Assembly (NCBI GenBank): GCA_021532125.1
Contig: JADYUX010000001.1
Coordinates: 496,001-560,000, forward strand
Origin: Arcanobacterium haemolyticum
Lineage (GTDB): Bacteria; Actinomycetota; Actinomycetes; Actinomycetales; Actinomycetaceae
Length of the DNA: 64,000 bases
Direction: 5' to 3'
A program made the translations under genes and the position numbers. Positions 58,961-64,000 of this stretch are shown piece by piece (within the stretch, counting starts at the first letter, position 1; the number at the start of each line of letters is the position of its first letter). Under the pieces are notes generated by a model. That model was not told where the DNA came from, made no database searches, and saw nothing but the letters and a program-made list of their open reading frames with translations.

Positions 58961-60289
58961 ATGCCCACTAATAAGCCTGTCGATATTCCGCCGCAGTTGA
59001 CGCGCATGGCAGACGGCACGATTAAGCAGCGCAACCCATTTTCTGATACGGAGGTGTGGACTGTCCCTGACCGGGCTAACCGCCCGATCGGTGTCGCTCC
59101 TGAGAATCCTAAGCCTGTCGGTGAGCCGGGTAAGCATTGCGCGTTTTGCCACGACCGCATTCTCGAAACGCCGCCGGAAAAGTCGCGAATTGTGCGTGAT
59201 GGCGACGATGCGAAGATCATTTACGGGGCACCCGTTGACGATCTCGCTGAGCCCTGGGAATTTCGTCGCGTGGGCAACCTCTTTGAGATCGTCTCCTATA
59301 ACTACTGGCAGCAGAATTACGGCTACACGATGCCGGTGGCCGCGCAAAAGCGGATGGAACGTTACCTCTCAGATCCGGCGGGCCGCGCTCATGCCCTTTC
59401 CGTTGTCCACCAGAAGGCGCTCGCGGCGCATATCCCTGCGGCGGAGTGGGATGCAATGGAGGAGATCGACCGCCTGCAGATGGCGCAGCCCTTCTTTGGT
59501 GGTTGCCACGACGTTGTGATTGGTCGCAGGCATTTTGTGGACGGGGCGACGAACGATTCTCAGCTTGCGTCCTCTGGCACACTCACGCCCCAGGAACACG
59601 AGTGGTATATGCGCCTCACGGTGGATGCTATGCGTGATCTCTATGTGCAAAACCGCTACGCCAAGTATGTGCAGGTGTTCCAGAATTGGCTCCGTCCTGC
59701 TGGCGCTTCGTTCGATCATCTCCATAAGCAGCTTGTCGCAATTGATGAGCGTTCGGTCAATGCCCGGATGGAGGCTCCGAAGGTTCGGAATAACCCCAAT
59801 TATTACAACGAAGCTGCGGTTGATTATGCCGGCTATCAGAATCTTGTTATTGCTGAGAATAAGAATGCGGTAGCTATTGCCGGTTTTGGCCACCGTTATC
59901 CCACGCTTGAGGTGTGGAGCCGTTCTTCGGCGTGCCAGCCGTGGGAGCACACTCCAGATGAGCTGCGCGATATGTCCAATTTGTTGCATGCCCTCCATGC
60001 CGCCACTGGGGTTCATATTCCTTCTAATGAGGAGTGGTATTGCAAGCCTATTGATATGGATGTGCCGATGCCGTGGCGCATTTTGCTCAAGTGGCGTGTT
60101 TCCACTCTCGCTGGTTTCGAAGGCGGCACGAAGATTTACGTGAATACGATTGACCCGTGGACTCTGCGTGATCGCGTTGTTCCCAAACTTCTTGAGCTGC
60201 GTGCCGAGGGGAAGATCGCCGAGAACATTAATATCGCGACGGAGTGTTCATGCCGCGTAAATTCCTTGCGTTATAACCCGAACGTGTGA
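58961..60289 (+). CDS. DUF4921-family protein (GalT/HIT-like)
   Basis: A 442-residue protein of the actinobacterial DUF4921 family. HCAFCHDRILETPPEKSRIV is a zinc-like CxxC start, and FQNWLRPAGASFDHLHKQLVAID carries an HLHKQ motif that resembles the HxHxQ of galactose-1-phosphate uridylyltransferases. SYNYWQQNYGYTMP and SNEEWYCKPIDMDVPMPWRILLKWR follow the same fold pattern. A nucleotidyl-transfer or hydrolase activity is possible but unproven. The ATG follows AAGG at seven bases; an ATG one codon earlier is also possible, and a frame opening at 58817 is rejected. Confidence 0.8.
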   Translation: MPTNKPVDIPPQLTRMADGTIKQRNPFSDTEVWTVPDRANRPIGVAPENPKPVGEPGKHCAFCHDRILETPPEKSRIVRDGDDAKIIYGAPVDDLAEPWEFRRVGNLFEIVSYNYWQQNYGYTMPVAAQKRMERYLSDPAGRAHALSVVHQKALAAHIPAAEWDAMEEIDRLQMAQPFFGGCHDVVIGRRHFVDGATNDSQLASSGTLTPQEHEWYMRLTVDAMRDLYVQNRYAKYVQVFQNWLRPAGASFDHLHKQLVAIDERSVNARMEAPKVRNNPNYYNEAAVDYAGYQNLVIAENKNAVAIAGFGHRYPTLEVWSRSSACQPWEHTPDELRDMSNLLHALHAATGVHIPSNEEWYCKPIDMDVPMPWRILLKWRVSTLAGFEGGTKIYVNTIDPWTLRDRVVPKLLELRAEGKIAENINIATECSCRVNSLRYNPNV

Positions 60290-60338
60290 CGTGTTGTGCG
60301 TAGGCGGCTGCGCCCAGGGGCATGAGATGTGCAAGGTA

Positions 60339-60367
60339 TTGCCGGGTTTTTTCGCCCTTGTTATGCT
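60339..60367 (+). promoter_or_regulatory. Promoter for a leaderless membrane-protein gene
   Basis: TTGCCG, 17-base spacer, TATGCT (60362-60367), then six bases to ATG 60374. The best-spaced promoter of this type in the window. Confidence 0.6.
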
Positions 60368-60373
60368 CGCATT

Positions 60374-60931
60374 ATGACTTCCACTCCACGTACTCCTCGG
60401 TCGCGCCCGGTGAATTGGATTATGCAGGCATTAAGCCTCTTCGCTTTCGCGGTGGCGACGCTCGGCGTTTCAATCCTGATTTTTGAGGTATTTAACGAGC
60501 CGGCGTTCTCCCTTAATATCACCGGTATATTCGCGTTGTTGTTCATTATCGTGGGGATCATTGTTATTCACGTGACTCCACGTGTGCGGGGCTTTGCTTC
60601 GTGGGGTCTTGATCTTCTTCTCGGCGTCGCTTTCAGCCCTCTTTTCTTGTCACTGCAGGAGACGACGCTCGTCGGATGGAAGCGGATGGGAGTCCACATT
60701 CTTTCTTACTTCGTCGTGTTGTACGTGATGAGCGTGTACTTCAATAGGCGCTATCCGACGAAGGTGAAGGACAGCCAGGTGAATGACCGGGTGGTTTCTG
60801 ACGCCGCCCTTCCTCGCAACCTTGGCGAAAGCGCCCCTGGTGTGGAATCCTCGGCCCCTATGTACGGCGAGGTTGGCGCACCTCCAGCGTCCGCACCTGT
60901 CGGGGATGACGGTACGACGAAGTCCGAATAG
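60374..60931 (+). CDS. Four-helix membrane protein of unknown function
   Basis: A 185-residue protein with four hydrophobic segments (WIMQALSLFAFAVATLGVSI, TGIFALLFIIVGIIVIHV, LDLLLGVAFSPLFLSL, ILSYFVVLYVMSVYF) and a disordered C-terminal 55 residues rich in Ser, Ala, Pro and Val. I do not recognise a family. ATG 60374 lies six bases after TATGCT with no ribosome site; a frame opening 15 codons earlier is less likely. A strong terminator follows. Confidence 0.7.
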   Translation: MTSTPRTPRSRPVNWIMQALSLFAFAVATLGVSILIFEVFNEPAFSLNITGIFALLFIIVGIIVIHVTPRVRGFASWGLDLLLGVAFSPLFLSLQETTLVGWKRMGVHILSYFVVLYVMSVYFNRRYPTKVKDSQVNDRVVSDAALPRNLGESAPGVESSAPMYGEVGAPPASAPVGDDGTTKSE

Positions 60932-60941
60932 TTTTCTGTGT

Positions 60942-60981
60942 CTGTGGGTGTTGTCGGTTTTCCGGCAACACCCACAGTTTT
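60942..60981 (+). terminator. Terminator between the membrane-protein gene and the convergent SIP gene
   Basis: A 12-bp stem CTGTGGGTGTTG/CAACACCCACAG (60942-60953 with 60966-60977), extended inward around a TTTT loop, then TTTTATG on the plus strand. Confidence 0.85.
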
Positions 60982-61873
60982 ATGCTTCTGCTTTTCCGAG
61001 CCGCCAGTATCCCATGAAGGCGACGGCCTTTCGATTGACCCCGTGTTCTTGGACGAGGTAGCGACGAATGGCGCGTACTGCGCTTGCTTCCCCGGCAAGC
61101 CAGGCGTAGAGGGCTGCCGACGAGAGTGCTGCCCCACCGCGCGCGGTACGCGGCACTTCCCAGAGAATGTCGTTATCGATATCGATGTCTGCAACGCAAT
61201 CTGTGATGCCGGGGGCGCTGAGTAGCTCAATTGTTTCTCGTGTCTGTGCCACAAGAAACTCATGCCGCCTACAGTTCTCGCGCGTGCCGATGATGTACTC
61301 GCACCCTGGCCGGTCGGGGAGGTATGCGCGGTCGGCACTGACGGGAAGTTCAAGAATTGCTGTTGTCGGAACTTCCCGATCGTATTCTTCGAGGATGCGG
61401 GCGATAGCGGGCGCCGCGGTTTCGTCGCCGACGAGAAGAAGATGCCCGACGTGGGCGGGAGGAACGAAGTCCATCCCGTAGTTCACTCCGCAGGCAGCTT
61501 GGGTGGGGCCGAGGATAAGGACGTCGTCGCCAATCTGCGCTCGGTGTATCCACGCCGATGCGGGCCCATTGACGTCGTGGACAACCATGTCAATATCTAC
61601 TTCGCATTTCTCGGCACGTACGCTCCGTGTCGTGTATGTGCGAAATGGCAGGCGCTCCTCCTCGGGAAGCTCACGCCATGTGGTGTACCAGTCCTCTCCT
61701 TGTGGCATGAGGTGGAGGCGATCCAATTCGGCGAAGACGACTTTGATGCGCTGGTCAAACCCTGGGTCGCCAAAGTCGGCAAGTTCAGGGCCGGTGAAGG
61801 TAAATCTGCGAAAGCTCGGTGTGATGTCGGCGATCGCTTGCACGCGTGCGCGGAAGAAACGGTAGTACTCCAC
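60980..61873 (-). CDS. Siderophore-interacting protein (FAD-binding ferric reductase)
   Basis: Reduces iron in imported ferric siderophores so that it is released in the cytosol. The 297-residue ViuB-type protein has RRFTFTGPEL, the flavin motif FRTYTTRS, HLLLVGDETAAPAIARIL for the nicotinamide nucleotide, and a C-terminal WLAGEASAVRAIRRYL...GYWRLG typical of SIP proteins. I chose GTG 61873 (VEYYRFFRARV), with AGGAG six bases upstream; a longer frame overlaps the ATPase gene. It closes the siderophore uptake operon. Confidence 0.92.
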   Translation of the reverse strand: MEYYRFFRARVQAIADITPSFRRFTFTGPELADFGDPGFDQRIKVVFAELDRLHLMPQGEDWYTTWRELPEEERLPFRTYTTRSVRAEKCEVDIDMVVHDVNGPASAWIHRAQIGDDVLILGPTQAACGVNYGMDFVPPAHVGHLLLVGDETAAPAIARILEEYDREVPTTAILELPVSADRAYLPDRPGCEYIIGTRENCRRHEFLVAQTRETIELLSAPGITDCVADIDIDNDILWEVPRTARGGAALSSAALYAWLAGEASAVRAIRRYLVQEHGVNRKAVAFMGYWRLGKAEA

Positions 61874-61883
61874 TGGTGTCTCC

Positions 61884-62747
61884 TCAGTTTGTGACCGCAA
61901 GACGGGGCGCGGCAATACCGACGCTTTCTCTCGTCGGCACATCGGTGTCGACGAGGTGGTGGCGCCCGCGCGGAGAGACGAGCGGCGTTCCCGATACTGG
62001 GTCGGTGAGAACCTGAGCTTCGAGGGAGAAAACGGAGGATACGAGGTCGTTCGTCATCACATCGTGAGGCTCGCCTGATGCAACGATGCTCCCGTCGCGC
62101 ATGGCAATGATGTGGTGAGAGTAGCGGGCAGCGAGGTTCATATCGTGCATGACCATGACGATGGTGGTGCCGCGTTCTGTGTTGAGGTCGGTGAGGAGGT
62201 CAAGAACTTCGATTTGGTGTGTGAGGTCGAGGAAGGTCGTGGGCTCGTCAAGGAGGAGGAAATCTGTTTCTTGTGCGAGGGTCATGGCGATCCAGACTCG
62301 TTGGCGTTGCCCGCCGGAGAGTTCATCGACGCTTCGTTCGGAAAGGTCGCTGACGCCTGTTGCTTCGAGGGCGGATGCGACGACGTCGTAGTCGTGTGTA
62401 TCCCACCGAGAGAGCGCTTTGTGGTGGGGGCTTCGGCCGCGTCCGACGAGGTCCGCCACGGCTATGCCTTCGGGTGCGATGGGGTGTTGCGGCAGGAGGC
62501 CGACGATCGTGGCCACGTACTTCGTCGGTAATGAATGAATATTTGTGCCGTTAAGGAGCACCTGGCCGCTGCGGGGCTTGAGGAGTCGGGCGAGGCCGCG
62601 GAGCAAGGTGGATTTCCCGCAGCCGTTGGGTCCGATGATGGAGGTTATTTTCCCGGTGGGAATGTCGAGGTTGAGGGACGAGACCACCGTCGTATCGCCG
62701 TAGCCGAGTGAGAGCTCGCGCGCGGTAAGCGAGTGCGTGGTTGTCAT
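61884..62747 (-). CDS. Ferric-siderophore ABC transporter ATPase (FepC/FhuC type)
   Basis: A 287-residue ATPase with Walker A GPNGCGKST, signature LSGGQRQRVWIAMTLA and Walker B FLLLDEPTTFLDLTHQ, a combination characteristic of siderophore importers. The tail after about 250 is unusual for the family and Val/Pro/Arg-rich. The start overlaps the permease stop by four bases. Confidence 0.93.
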   Translation of the reverse strand: MTTTHSLTARELSLGYGDTTVVSSLNLDIPTGKITSIIGPNGCGKSTLLRGLARLLKPRSGQVLLNGTNIHSLPTKYVATIVGLLPQHPIAPEGIAVADLVGRGRSPHHKALSRWDTHDYDVVASALEATGVSDLSERSVDELSGGQRQRVWIAMTLAQETDFLLLDEPTTFLDLTHQIEVLDLLTDLNTERGTTIVMVMHDMNLAARYSHHIIAMRDGSIVASGEPHDVMTNDLVSSVFSLEAQVLTDPVSGTPLVSPRGRHHLVDTDVPTRESVGIAAPRLAVTN

Positions 62748-63814
62748 AGTGATCCTCCAGCTCGGTTGGTACGGATGAGGAGATACATGAGGTATGGGGC
62801 GCCGAGAGCGCCGGTGATAATTCCGACGGGATAGTTACCTGGAAGGAGGTTGTGGCCGACGAATTCTGCACCGAGTACGAGGAGAGCTCCGACGAGTCCG
62901 GCCGGCAGGAGGATGGGGGCGCTAGGCCCGACAAGGCGTGAAGCTATCGGCCCTGCCATGAAGGCGACGAAGGATATGGGGCCTGATGCCGACGTGGCGA
63001 GCGCAAGGAGGATGACGGCGCTCAGGAGCAGGATGATTCTCGTCCGGGCAACGGGAGTACCGAGGCCGGTGGCTGTATCGCTCCCGAGGCGTAGTGTTTC
63101 CATGTTCGAGGTGTTGGCGAAGACGAGGGGAAGAACGACGAGGCATGTAAGGGCAAGCGGGGAGAGCTGTGACCACGTCGCGGAGTTCAGGCTGCCGCTC
63201 ATCCACCGCATCGCTACTTGAAGATCCCACGACACGGCGCGGGAGAGTGCATAGGTGCTCACGCTTGAAAGCATCGCAGCAACGCCGATGCCAATGAGGA
63301 TAAGGCGCGTTCCTTGGAAGGTTCCCTTATGGGCAAGGAGGTATATTGCCGCTGCGGTGGCCAACGCGCCGCCGAGAGCCGCAAACGATACCGCTGTATC
63401 TCCAGCGGAGAAAAAGACAATAGCAAGCACTGCTCCAGTTGAGGCGCCCTGCGTGATCCCGATGATGTCGGGCGAAGCGAGAGGATTGCGCAACAGTGTT
63501 TGGGTGATTGATCCAGCAACTCCGAAGGCGAAGCCCGTGAGAAGTGCCGTCGCCGTGCACGGGAGCCTGATCTCTCCCACGGCAAAGCTCGCACCTCTGA
63601 CGTTTTCTCCTGCAATGACGCGAATGATCTCGTCGAGGCCGTAGATTTTATCGCCGTACATTAAGGAGACGAGGGCTAGTGCGAGCAGGAGAACGGCAAG
63701 GATGGCGCACAGGAACACATAGCGTCTGCGCCGACGTATCCTCCCGCCGATAATGGTGTCGATGCGGTCAGATTGCACGTGCGTCATCGTGACACGAGAG
63801 GTTGATGGTGTCAT
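62744..63814 (-). CDS. Ferric-siderophore ABC transporter permease (FecCD family)
   Basis: A 356-residue BtuC/FecCD-type permease with about ten helices, beginning after a basic N-terminus. It has REIRLP-like VGEIRLPCTATALLTGFAFGVAGSITQTLLRNPLASPDIIGITQGASTGAV and GNYPVGIITGALGAPYLMYLL at the end, all typical. It overlaps the first permease by four bases. Confidence 0.94.
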   Translation of the reverse strand: MTPSTSRVTMTHVQSDRIDTIIGGRIRRRRRYVFLCAILAVLLLALALVSLMYGDKIYGLDEIIRVIAGENVRGASFAVGEIRLPCTATALLTGFAFGVAGSITQTLLRNPLASPDIIGITQGASTGAVLAIVFFSAGDTAVSFAALGGALATAAAIYLLAHKGTFQGTRLILIGIGVAAMLSSVSTYALSRAVSWDLQVAMRWMSGSLNSATWSQLSPLALTCLVVLPLVFANTSNMETLRLGSDTATGLGTPVARTRIILLLSAVILLALATSASGPISFVAFMAGPIASRLVGPSAPILLPAGLVGALLVLGAEFVGHNLLPGNYPVGIITGALGAPYLMYLLIRTNRAGGSL

Positions 63815-64000
63815 AGCTCGCGCACTTTCTGCCGACGAACAATCCAGATAAAGGCAGGGGCGCCGATAATTGCGGTGATAATTCCGACTTCAATTTCATA
63901 GGGCTTGGCGATGATACGTCCGAGGACGTCGCCAGCTACAAGGAGTATGGCGCCGCTGAGTGCACTGAAAGGGAGAAGCCAGCGGTGATCGGTTCCCACG
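63811..64000 (-). CDS. Ferric-siderophore ABC transporter permease, C-terminal fragment (window edge)
   Basis: The last 60 or so residues of a second FecCD permease: HRWLLPFSALSGAILLVAGDVLGRII and EIEVGIITAIIGAPAFIWIVRRQK. The rest lies outside the window, so this is truncation by the sequence edge, not a broken gene. Forms a heterodimer with the downstream permease. The operon promoter and any binding protein are beyond the window. Confidence 0.93.
   Translation of the reverse strand, partial: VGTDHRWLLPFSALSGAILLVAGDVLGRIIAKPYEIEVGIITAIIGAPAFIWIVRRQKVREL

Overview
The window looks like chromosomal DNA of a moderate-GC actinomycete, probably Actinomycetaceae (Arcanobacterium/Trueperella-like; the genus is inference). 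The reasons are a dnaK-grpE-dnaJ-hspR operon with HAIR operators, a GTP-dependent PEP carboxykinase, a PurF neighbour of the sterol-carrier (SCP_3) type, LAxTG-type sortase signals, and many genes that appear to be leaderless. I saw no phage, transposon, CRISPR array, rRNA or tRNA gene.

Region 0-18 kb is a purine synthesis block, almost all on the minus strand: purD, purC, purS-purQ-purL, then gdhA and a surface 5'-nucleotidase, then an SCP-like gene and purF-purM. pck, an LppM-like lipoprotein and purA sit just beyond. Region 18-30 kb is housekeeping metabolism: glgP, an Asp-box membrane protein, fba, a TrmH-type methyltransferase, pyrE, an SDR, exonuclease III, an aldo/keto reductase, a HAD phosphatase and a serine hydrolase.

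Region 30-40 kb holds clpB, a YbaK-type deacylase, gluQ-like and a very large cell-wall nuclease (ExeM/NucH type). Region 40-46 kb holds rlmC, an SdpI-like protein and a nucleoside-type catabolic cluster (GntR regulator, ADP-ribosylglycohydrolase, NCS1 permease, PfkB kinase) that resembles E. coli yegTUVW. The dnaK operon follows (46-50 kb), with matching HAIR operators upstream of dnaK and clpB.

Region 50-64 kb is transport: a five-gene peptide-type ABC system, a DUF2218 gene with a possible DtxR box, a CynX-type MFS exporter, a DUF4921 (GalT-like) protein, and a siderophore ABC uptake operon ending in a siderophore-interacting protein. Its first permease runs off the window.

Taken together, a wall-anchored DNase, a wall-anchored 5'-nucleotidase, a nucleobase/nucleoside-type permease with kinase and glycohydrolase, and a complete run of purine synthesis genes suggest linked scavenging and synthesis of nucleotides. 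The best unexplained signals are a recurring TANNNT-N6/7-start codon arrangement, a strongly over-represented heptamer TTCGTCG, and a 15-bp element shared by the gdhA and purS upstream regions.
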